A stretch of DNA of 11,404 nucleotides from positions 1 to 11,404 of the forward strand of contig CAMDRK010000061.1 of assembly GCA_945906715.1 (NCBI GenBank), written 5' to 3'. Within the stretch, counting starts at the first letter, position 1. Every line of letters begins with the position of its first letter. The translations under genes and the position numbers were made by a program. This document shows, piece by piece, positions 6,263 to 11,404 of the stretch. The notes beneath the pieces were generated by a model, which was not told where the DNA came from, did not search any database, and saw nothing but the letters and a program-made list of their open reading frames with translations. Source of the stretch: Nitrospira lenta. GTDB lineage: Bacteria; Nitrospirota; Nitrospiria; Nitrospirales; Nitrospiraceae.

Positions 6263-6500
6263 GCACTACCGAGCCGCTTATGCGTGCAGTGATCGACATC
6301 AAGAATTCACGCCATTCTTGTGAAATTCTGAGATCTGCCACCACGACTCGGGACTCACGCCGCACGTCCAGACACCTTCTCTGAATCCATTTAGGTGAAT
6401 GGAATTTGATTCTGGCTGAATCGTTTTCGATTCAGCCTTCTCGCGATGGTTGCGAGGATTGGAGGCTAAGCAGGCGCGGGCTCAAGAGGCGGCGACCGAG
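6263..6500. other. Non-coding stretch upstream of the metalloprotease
   Basis: Where the missing 5' part of the protease gene would be expected I find no recognisable domain in any frame. One minus-strand frame is open from about 6350 to 6245 and gives a short peptide (ADLRISQEWREFLMSITARI) that runs past the GTG start in another phase; I do not recognise it with any confidence. A strong hairpin lies at 6414-6437. Confidence 0.4.
6414..6437. repeat. Perfect 10-bp hairpin between divergent genes
   Basis: GGCTGAATCG, TTTT, CGATTCAGCC: ten perfect base pairs around a 4-nt loop. Neither strand has a T-tract directly after it. It lies between the leftward protease gene and the rightward toxin-antitoxin pair, where a terminator is not needed today; it may be the leftover terminator of a lost gene, or a regulatory or protein-binding dyad. 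Confidence 0.6.
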
Positions 6501-6539
6501 TTGCTCTCTGCTACCGCCGTAGCTATACTGGCTGCTACG
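6501..6539 (+). promoter_or_regulatory. Promoter and operator of the Phd/RelE pair
   Basis: TTGCTC (6501-6506) and TATACT (6524-6529, 5 of 6 to consensus) are 17 nt apart and would start transcription near 6536, 22 nt before the antitoxin ATG. Three copies of one 5-mer alternate in direction across it: GCTAC (6510-6514), GTAGC (6519-6523) and GCTAC (6534-6538). The last two are arms of the perfect 6-bp repeat CGTAGC/GCTACG (6518-6523 and 6534-6539) that encloses the -10 box. This fits an autoregulatory site for the antitoxin. Confidence 0.6.
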
Positions 6540-6557
6540 ATTTGGAGGTACTTGGCC

Positions 6558-6812
6558 ATGAAACTGGCAAGCGTCAGAGACGTCAAGAACAAGTTGTCGG
6601 ACTACCTCAAGAAAGCTGAACGCGAAGATATCATCATCACCAGGAACGGACGGCCCACCGCGGTCCTTCACCATCTGGGAAAGGACGATCTCGAAGACTA
6701 CATCGTCGAACAAGACCCCAAGTTTCGCAGGATCATTGAGAAGCGCTGGAAGGCGTACACTTCCCGTGGCGGAAGTCCGCTGGAGAAGGTGCTCAAGCGG
6801 TTCTCTGAATGA
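6558..6812 (+). CDS. Type II antitoxin, Phd/YefM family
   Basis: From ATG 6558 the protein has 84 residues. The N-terminal part is the Phd/YefM DNA-binding and dimer fold (MKLASVRDVKNKLSDYLKKAEREDIIITRNGRPTAVLHHL), with the typical ITRNGRPTAVL strand; the rest is a charged helical tail that should bind the toxin. A GGAGG at 6544-6548, 9 nt upstream, fixes this start; the frame is open back to 6450 but that extension contains the promoter and has no Shine-Dalgarno. The antitoxin stop overlaps the toxin start (ATGA, 6809-6812), so the two are translationally coupled. It is read away from the protease-SapC pair. Confidence 0.92.
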   Translation: MKLASVRDVKNKLSDYLKKAEREDIIITRNGRPTAVLHHLGKDDLEDYIVEQDPKFRRIIEKRWKAYTSRGGSPLEKVLKRFSE

Positions 6813-7108
6813 GTTCTGAGTCGCGGCGCCTCCCCGTCGAAGTCTCTCCTCACGCCGAACGCGATCTTGCAAAGCTCCCAGGTGCCATTACCCGCCTCAT
6901 TCTGGAAGAAATTCGCGCCCGCCTGAGCACGGAACCGACTCAGGAGATGAAGACCCGAATCAAGCGCCTAATCGGATTCTCACCGCCGCTCTATCGCCTA
7001 AGAGTCGGCGATTACCGAGTCTACTATCGAGTCGCCCTCCAGCACGTCGCCGTCCTCGGCGTCTTCCACAAGAAAGACAGCGACCGCTGGCTCAAGCGGC
7101 AGGGGTAG
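6809..7108 (+). CDS. RelE/ParE-superfamily toxin
   Basis: The 99-residue protein has the RelE/ParE fold signature: VEVSPHAERDLAKLP at the N-terminus, a helical pair, PLYRLRVGDYRVYYRV, and a closing VLGVFHKKDSDRWL. The order basic strand, Arg-Val-Gly-Asp-Tyr-Arg-x-Tyr-Tyr, then His-Lys-Lys is that of RelE-like mRNA interferases that act on translating ribosomes, but ParE-like gyrase inhibitors share the fold and sequence alone does not decide. It is coupled to the Phd antitoxin by ATGA. Between its stop and tyrS, which converges on it, lies a large palindromic repeat. Confidence 0.92.
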   Translation: MSSESRRLPVEVSPHAERDLAKLPGAITRLILEEIRARLSTEPTQEMKTRIKRLIGFSPPLYRLRVGDYRVYYRVALQHVAVLGVFHKKDSDRWLKRQG

Positions 7109-7448
7109 GCAAAGCTCTGCCGCGTCACCCGTTGCTTATCGCAGTGTTTCGACTTGTCCGGTCGCGCGGGCTAGATTCACGCGCGATGCATTCGCCCGAA
7201 ACAGGCCATCGATCATGTTGTCCCTTGCCCGCACCAAATAGTGCGTATGCAGATATTCATGGTTCGACAAGCTCACCACGAACGGTAGGCCTGAAGCCCG
7301 TTCGCCCTGAGCGCTTCGACTCTGCTCAGCACAGGCCTGTCGAAGCCTGCGGTGAGTGTATCGAACCGGGCGGGAACGCACTATTTACTGGTCGCATCAG
7401 TATGAGCCCACCTCATCGTTAACTGATGACTATTGACCAATGACATCT
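7109..7448. other. Intergenic region between convergent relE-like gene and tyrS
   Basis: No real gene is seen. The right two thirds is the palindromic element. The left part (7109-7235) is open on the minus strand and reads out of the repeat as a peptide with EYLHTHYLVRARDNMI, which I do not recognise; it may be a gene remnant. The last 50 bp before tyrS contain the short repeat-like string TGACTATTGACCAATGAC but no clear tyrS terminator. Confidence 0.5.
7236..7386. repeat. Nested palindromic element (REP/MITE-like)
   Basis: The ends are an 11-bp inverted repeat, AAATAGTGCGT (7236-7246) and ACGCACTATTT (7376-7386). Inside are GGTTCGACAAGCTCACC (7261-7277) against GGTGAG...TCGAACC (7351-7367), and in the centre two more hairpins: CGAACGG/CCGTTCG (7279-7285, 7298-7304) and GCTTCGAC/GTCGAAGC (7313-7320, 7339-7346). 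The GGTTCGACAAGCTCACC / CGTTCG-CCCTGAGC motifs are, from memory, a family of intergenic repeats found in several bacterial groups. The strand folds into a cloverleaf-like form with one long stem and two side hairpins. It lies between convergent genes and may terminate both. No clear target-site duplication is visible. Confidence 0.75.
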
Positions 7449-8660
7449 CTAACCCTTCAGCTCTACCAACGCAAATTTTCGGCGGCCGACCTTCAGACGA
7501 TACGCTCTTCCTGCCACAACGGATAACAGGGCGGTTGCGTCGCTCTGCTTCTGTTCATCAACCTCCAGGCCCCCCTGAATAATCAGCCGCCGAGCTTCGC
7601 TCTTACTCGGCACAAGCCCGGTTTTGGCCACCAAGTCGACAAGACTGATCATCTGCCCTTCACGAAGATCGGCCAAGGTCAAAGTCAACTGCACATCCGG
7701 TTCACTCGGAAACTCACGCTCGGAAAACTTCTGCTGAAAGGCCGCCCTTGCCAGCTGGCCTGCTTCTGCCCCGTGATATCGGGCGACAATCAAGGCCGCA
7801 AGGGCTTGCTTCGCCTCCATCGGATGGGCGGCCTTGATTCCGGCCAAATCTTCCGTCGTGAGCAGCTCATAGTACCGAAACATCAGCGCATCGCTGATCG
7901 ACATGAGTTTGCCGAACATGTCGTTCGGTTGATCTTCCAACGCAATGTAGTTCCCGACGCTCTTGCTCATTTTCTTCACACCGTCCGTCCCCTCAAGCAG
8001 CGGCATCGTGATCACGACTTGGGGTTCCTGGCCATAGTCCCGTTGCAGCTCACGCCCCATCAGCAGGTTGAACTTCTGATCGGTGCCGCCCAGTTCGACG
8101 TCGGACTTGAGTGCGACGGAATCGTAGCCCTGCACAAGGGGATACATGAACTCATGGATACTGATCGGTTTCTGTTCATGATAGCGCTTATGGAAATCGT
8201 CCCGTTCGAGCATCCGCGCGACACTGCTATGCGCGCTCAGATGGATCAACCCTTCCGCGGTCATCGTACTCATCCAGCGGCTGTTAAATTCCACCAGGGT
8301 CTTTGCAGGATCGAGAATTTTGAAAATCTGGCGCTCGTAGGTCTTGGCATTCTCCAAGACTTTTTCTTTGGAAAGCGCGACGCGTGTTTCGGATTGGCCG
8401 GTCGGATCGCCAATCATGCCGGTGAAATCGCCGATCAAGAAAATAACTTGGTGGCCCAGTTCCTGAAAGTGCTTGAGCTTGTGGATCAAGACCGTATGGC
8501 CCAGATGCAGATCCGGCGCAGTCGGGTCGAATCCTGCTTTCACACGCAACGGACGATTCTCTTTCAAGGAACGCGTCAGCTTCGATTCAAGTTCGGCCCG
8601 TTGAATGACTTCCACAGCTCCGCGGAGGATCAACTCGAGTTGACGGGAGAGTTCGCTCAT
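7449..8660 (-). CDS. tyrS: Tyrosyl-tRNA synthetase
   Basis: The 403-residue cytosolic class I synthetase charges tRNA-Tyr. The ATP-binding signatures are H52-L-G-H55 (PDLHLGHT) and K230-M-S-K-S234 (GVKKMSKSVGN). The tyrosine pocket includes YPLVQGYDSV (173-182) and GGTDQKFN (191-198). The C-terminal S4 RNA-binding domain occupies about 340-400 (SLVDLVAKTGLVPSKSEARRLI, then GRAYRLKVGRRKFALVEL). Length and the HLGH/GGTDQ pattern suit the TyrZ-like clade of bacterial enzymes. It begins inside the end of the ComEA-like gene (ATGA overlap, 8657-8660) and is the last gene of the minus-strand cluster. No T-box is seen upstream, as expected outside Firmicutes. A decayed copy of part of its S4 domain is found at 3541-3610. 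Confidence 0.98.
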   Translation of the reverse strand: MSELSRQLELILRGAVEVIQRAELESKLTRSLKENRPLRVKAGFDPTAPDLHLGHTVLIHKLKHFQELGHQVIFLIGDFTGMIGDPTGQSETRVALSKEKVLENAKTYERQIFKILDPAKTLVEFNSRWMSTMTAEGLIHLSAHSSVARMLERDDFHKRYHEQKPISIHEFMYPLVQGYDSVALKSDVELGGTDQKFNLLMGRELQRDYGQEPQVVITMPLLEGTDGVKKMSKSVGNYIALEDQPNDMFGKLMSISDALMFRYYELLTTEDLAGIKAAHPMEAKQALAALIVARYHGAEAGQLARAAFQQKFSEREFPSEPDVQLTLTLADLREGQMISLVDLVAKTGLVPSKSEARRLIIQGGLEVDEQKQSDATALLSVVAGRAYRLKVGRRKFALVELKG

Positions 8661-9133
8661 GTCGCTTTCTTCCCTCTGCCTATCGATCCGGCATCCGGTG
8701 ACACCGTGACCAATGGACGAATTCGCTCGAATTTCTTGCTCCCAATCCCTTTGACCGCTCGCAATTCATCGAGAGAGTGAAGGGCTCCCACCGATTGACG
8801 ATACTCCATGATCCGTTCGGCCAACTTGGGACCGATCCCTGGCAAGGCATCAAAGTCCTGCTCTGTCGCCCGGTTCACATCAAGGGAACCCTGGTGAAAT
8901 CGTTTCGAGGAAGCTGCAGTGGATGGCTGATCAGACAGCAAGACGGCAGAGGATGGACTCACCACTGTTGCGTTCCCACTGCCGGAAGCAATCTCAGCTT
9001 CCGACCCCTCAAACGAGTTGGCTGTAAGATCGTGCACTCGGTCGAATGAAGTTGGCAGGGTCCATCCGATCCAGAAGACGACGCTCATAGTCGCCGCGAA
9101 CATTCCAAGCTTGAGGAGAAGCGATTGCCACAT
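8657..9133 (-). CDS. ComEA-like helix-hairpin-helix protein
   Basis: The 158-residue protein has an N-terminal membrane segment (about residues 5-27), a Ser/Ala-rich linker of about 55 residues, and a tandem helix-hairpin-helix domain at about 83-142 (LDVNRATEQDFDALPGIGPKLAERIMEYRQ, then LHSLDELRAVKGIGSKKFERIRPLV), the two GIG hairpins being plain. This is the plan of ComEA, the DNA receptor of natural transformation, which binds double-stranded DNA on the outer face of the inner membrane. The start ATG overlaps the lpdA stop by one base (TAATG) and the end overlaps tyrS by four, so it is part of the same transcript. No other competence gene is present here, so a role in DNA uptake is only inferred. 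Confidence 0.88.
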   Translation of the reverse strand: MWQSLLLKLGMFAATMSVVFWIGWTLPTSFDRVHDLTANSFEGSEAEIASGSGNATVVSPSSAVLLSDQPSTAASSKRFHQGSLDVNRATEQDFDALPGIGPKLAERIMEYRQSVGALHSLDELRAVKGIGSKKFERIRPLVTVSPDAGSIGRGKKAT

Positions 9134-10563
9134 TACTGCACCCGCTTTCGCGCCTGGTGAATGGCCTTCCCGTCGACATCTTCAGCTGCTTCCATCAGAC
9201 CTTCGGACAGCGTCGGATGGGCATGGATCATCCCAGCCATTTGCGTCACTGTCGCGCCGGCTTGCATCGCTATCGCTGCTTCATGCACCAGATCGGCTGC
9301 ATGGGCTCCGACAATATGCACACCAAGAATTCTCCCGCTCGGCGACTCGGCAATGACCTTGAACAACCCCGTTGTATCCCCTGTCGCCTGCGCCTTCCCC
9401 AATCCGGCATATCGAAAACGTCCCACCTTGATCGCCTGGTCTGGATTCTGCCCGGCAGCCTGGACTCGTTCACGAGCTTGCTGCTCCGTCAGGCCCACAC
9501 GACCGATTTCCGGCAGGGTAAAAATTCCGGCAGGGACGACGTCGTAGCGAAAGGTCTCCTCCTGCCCCATGATATTCGCAACCGCAACTTTGCCCTGCGC
9601 CGAAGCCACGTGTGCCAGCATAGCCTTGCCGACTACGTCGCCAATGGCGTAGATCCCCGACACAGTGGTTTCCATCCGCTCGTTGACGAGAATCTCCCCT
9701 CGCCGTCCCGTCTGCACCCCCACCTGCTCCAACCCGATGCCTCCGCTATTCAATCCTCGACCGACAGACACCAGCAGTTTTTCAGCCGCGACTTGCGTAC
9801 CATCTTTGAGATAAGCCGTGATGGTCGTCGGTGACCGCTCCAGCTTCTCGACGGTGGTCCCGGTCAGAACCGTCACTCCACGTTTCTTCAGCTCCCGTTC
9901 CATCGTGGAGGAGATATCCTCATCCTCCAGTGGAAGCACGCGCGGCATCAATTCGACAATGGTCACTTCCGTCCCGAGACCGCTATAGAGCGCCGCAAAT
10001 TCGCACCCTTCGACTCCTCCACCGACGATGAGCAAACTGCCTGGAATACATTCCAGGTCCAGGAGGTGCTGACTCGTGAGGAGCTGTTGTCCATCGATCG
10101 GAAACTGTGGAAGGTTCGGCCACGACGACCCTGTGGCAATCACGATGGCATCGGCCTGAATGTCCCGCACGCCTCCATCAGTTGCCGTTACTGCGATCGT
10201 CCGGTGATCCCGTAGCGATCCGGTTCCTTGTACCTGTTCGATATTCCACGTCTTAAAGAGCGTCGCAATACCCTTCACGAGAGTCGCCACCACCTTGTTC
10301 TTCCGCGCGACCATTCGAGCAAGGTCATAGGTGACTGGGCCCTGAACCAGAAGCCCCATATCCTCCGCTTTTTTGACCTTGTCTCCGAGTTCGACGACGG
10401 ACAGGAGGGCTTTGCTGGGAATGCAGCCCCAATTCAAACAGACGCCGCCAAGCGCATGGGATTCGATAACGGTGACGCGGGCGCCAAGCTGGGCCGCCCT
10501 GATTGCAGCGACGTAACCACCAGGTCCAGCGCCGACTATGACGATGTGCTTCGGGGATGTCAT
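9133..10563 (-). CDS. lpdA: Dihydrolipoamide dehydrogenase
   Basis: The 476-residue flavoprotein reoxidises dihydrolipoyl groups of 2-oxoacid dehydrogenase complexes and of the glycine cleavage H protein, passing electrons to NAD+. Seen in order: the FAD-binding GAGPGG (11-16), the redox disulfide C42/C47 (GGVCLNWGCIPSK), the NAD-binding GGGVEGCEFA at about 179-188, a second FAD motif (GIYAIGDV), and the C-terminal dimer domain with the catalytic H449-P-T-L-S-E454. All key residues are present and the length is normal. The ATG at 10563 has no visible Shine-Dalgarno. It follows gcvH after 43 bp, so the H protein is the likely partner, though the enzyme can serve other complexes too. It overlaps the ComEA-like gene by one base. 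Confidence 0.98.
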   Translation of the reverse strand: MTSPKHIVIVGAGPGGYVAAIRAAQLGARVTVIESHALGGVCLNWGCIPSKALLSVVELGDKVKKAEDMGLLVQGPVTYDLARMVARKNKVVATLVKGIATLFKTWNIEQVQGTGSLRDHRTIAVTATDGGVRDIQADAIVIATGSSWPNLPQFPIDGQQLLTSQHLLDLECIPGSLLIVGGGVEGCEFAALYSGLGTEVTIVELMPRVLPLEDEDISSTMERELKKRGVTVLTGTTVEKLERSPTTITAYLKDGTQVAAEKLLVSVGRGLNSGGIGLEQVGVQTGRRGEILVNERMETTVSGIYAIGDVVGKAMLAHVASAQGKVAVANIMGQEETFRYDVVPAGIFTLPEIGRVGLTEQQARERVQAAGQNPDQAIKVGRFRYAGLGKAQATGDTTGLFKVIAESPSGRILGVHIVGAHAADLVHEAAIAMQAGATVTQMAGMIHAHPTLSEGLMEAAEDVDGKAIHQARKRVQ

Positions 10564-10606
10564 TGAGTCATCGGCCCATTGCCGATTGAGTCATTGCGCG
10601 ACTGAT
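10564..10606 (-). repeat. gcvH-lpdA spacer with direct repeats and a hairpin
   Basis: TGAGTCAT occurs twice (10564-10571 and 10587-10594), with the related TGATTCA at 10603-10609. Between the two copies is the hairpin ATCGGC-CCATT-GCCGAT (10570-10586). It has no T-tract on the minus strand, so it is unlikely to end the transcript; it could shape expression of lpdA, which lacks a clear ribosome binding site. Confidence 0.4.
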
Positions 10607-10993
10607 TCAATGTTTCTGGCCGGCAAGAAAGGCTTCGTACTGTGCAGCGGTCATCAGTTTGTCCACCTCACTCGCACTCGACAGATCGATCACCACCATC
10701 CAGCCTTTGCCATAGGGATCGGAGTTCACCACTTCCGGATGATCTTTCAAGTCGGCATTGATTTGAACAATGGTACCGCTCACAGGCGTGTAGATCGTGG
10801 AGGTCGTCTTGGTCGATTCGACCTCACCGATCTGCTGCCCTGCCGTGACGACAGAACCGGGCTTCGGCATATCGATGAACACGATATCGCCCAACGCATC
10901 CTGGGCGAAATGACTGATACCGACAGTCGCGTGCGTGCCGCTCACTCGCACCCATTCATGCTCTTCGTGGTAACGGAGGTCTTTAGGAATCAT
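10607..10993 (-). CDS. gcvH: Glycine cleavage system H protein
   Basis: The 128-residue protein carries the lipoyl arm that shuttles the aminomethyl group between the P, T and L proteins of glycine cleavage. The lipoyl domain is clear: YHEEHEWVRV at the N-terminus, ALGDIVFIDMPKPGSVV, and the lipoylation site K62 in GEVESTKTTSTIYTPVSG; the family's GWM...DL end follows. Length is normal. ATG 10993 has AGGGGAG 6-8 nt upstream. It lies 21 bp after ndk and 43 bp before lpdA, which encodes the L protein that reoxidises it. The P and T proteins are not in this window, so they must be elsewhere or beyond the right edge. Confidence 0.97.
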   Translation of the reverse strand: MIPKDLRYHEEHEWVRVSGTHATVGISHFAQDALGDIVFIDMPKPGSVVTAGQQIGEVESTKTTSTIYTPVSGTIVQINADLKDHPEVVNSDPYGKGWMVVIDLSSASEVDKLMTAAQYEAFLAGQKH

Positions 10994-11014
10994 GCGCGCT
11001 CCCCTCAGTCGTCC

Positions 11015-11404
11015 CTATCCGACTAGATCCATCTCAGCAAAGAAATATCCGATCTCGAACTTGGCGGTCTCCGGTGAATCGGACCCATGCACGGCGTTGA
11101 ATTCGATGTTCGCCCCATGGGCCTTGCGAATCGTGCCCACCTCCGCCTTAGCCGGATCGGTCGCACCCATCAGCTCCCGATTTTTCTTGATTGCGTTGTC
11201 ACCCTGCAGCACCAGCACGACAACCGGACCGGATACCATGAAGGTGCAGAGACTATCGAAAAACGGACGGGCCTTATGCACGGCATAAAACCCCTCTGCT
11301 GTCGATTTGGAGAACTGCATCATGCGTATGGCCACTGGTTTTAACCCAGCTTTTTCATAACGGGAAATAATATCGCCGATCGCGTTCTTCTTCACCGCAT
11401 CAGG
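11015..11404 (-). CDS. ndk: Nucleoside diphosphate kinase (5' end beyond window)
   Basis: The enzyme moves the terminal phosphate between nucleoside di- and triphosphates through a phospho-histidine. The visible part starts at PDAVKKN, so only about ten N-terminal residues are missing, the start codon being past the right edge. Conserved parts: the RYEKAGLKPVAIRMMQ segment, HKARPFFDSLCTFMVSGPVV, the ALGDNAIKKNRELMGATDPAKAEVGTIR-like loop, and the active-site His in NAVHGSDS. The stop TAG lies 21 bp before gcvH, on the same strand, so ndk probably heads or continues the cluster. The protein is of usual length for a bacterial Ndk once the edge is allowed for. Confidence 0.97.
   Translation of the reverse strand, partial: PDAVKKNAIGDIISRYEKAGLKPVAIRMMQFSKSTAEGFYAVHKARPFFDSLCTFMVSGPVVVLVLQGDNAIKKNRELMGATDPAKAEVGTIRKAHGANIEFNAVHGSDSPETAKFEIGYFFAEMDLVG

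Noticed and set aside
6450..6557. N-terminal extension of the Phd antitoxin by 36 residues
   Set aside because: The extension contains the likely promoter and operator, and a GGAGG at the right distance points to ATG 6558.
7132..7422. Open frames on both strands through the palindromic repeat
   Set aside because: They run through the inverted repeats, which explain the open stretch; the peptides are repeat translations with no ribosome binding site.
2669..7448. Genomic island integrated at tRNA-Gly
   Set aside because: Integration at a tRNA gene would place the island on the 3' side of the tRNA, but the accessory genes lie on its 5' side; I found no repeat of the tRNA 3' end and no integrase.
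7773..8780. Plus-strand open frame of 335 codons opposite tyrS
   Set aside because: It lies antisense to a complete, fully conserved tyrS with all catalytic motifs, has no recognisable domain and no ribosome binding site.
9157..9834. Plus-strand open frame of 225 codons opposite lpdA
   Set aside because: It is antisense to an intact dihydrolipoamide dehydrogenase and resembles no family.
1..11404. CRISPR array or insertion sequence
   Set aside because: No regularly spaced direct repeats with unique spacers and no transposase gene are visible; the repeats present are palindromic intergenic elements.

Overview
The window looks like a chromosomal segment of a Nitrospira-type bacterium (phylum Nitrospirota). 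This is inferred from gene content, the similarity of the predicted proteins to what I know of that lineage, and the style of intergenic repeats; no database search was possible. It splits into a housekeeping part at both ends and an accessory part in the middle.

Left part (1-2743): a cobalamin riboswitch on the minus strand is cut by the left edge and reads out of the window, so its target gene is not visible. Divergent from it is a 467-residue membrane-anchored protein of unknown function. It converges on a small SemiSWEET-type (PQ-loop) transporter gene, and a long imperfect palindrome built from 9-bp units lies between the two. Then come rpmB (ribosomal protein L28, zinc form, GTG start) and, on the minus strand, tRNA-Gly(CCC) with an encoded CCA end and a plausible promoter.

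Middle, accessory part (2818-7448): a VapBC-type PIN toxin/ribbon-helix-helix antitoxin pair, a relic of a tyrosyl-tRNA synthetase S4 domain just upstream of it, a SapC-family gene, a Calx-beta/matrixin-like metalloprotease gene that appears to have lost its 5' part, and a second toxin-antitoxin pair (Phd/YefM antitoxin plus RelE/ParE toxin) on the other strand. The protease-SapC pair is thus flanked by two toxin-antitoxin modules. A 150-bp nested palindromic element (REP/MITE-like) fills the gap before tyrS.

Right part (7449-11404, all minus strand): a tightly packed set read as ndk (5' end outside the window) - gcvH - lpdA - comEA-like helix-hairpin-helix gene - tyrS. The junctions are 21 bp, 43 bp, a 1-bp overlap (TAATG) and a 4-bp overlap (ATGA), consistent with one operon. 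It joins nucleotide balance, glycine cleavage/lipoyl chemistry, a DNA-binding membrane protein and Tyr-tRNA charging.

The observations most worth a second look are the tyrS relic that reads in frame into the vapB antitoxin, the vapBC promoter embedded in a 10-bp inverted repeat with a probably leaderless start, the alternating GCTAC/GTAGC operator over the -10 of the second toxin-antitoxin pair, the protease-SapC pair, and the nested palindromic element at 7236-7386.
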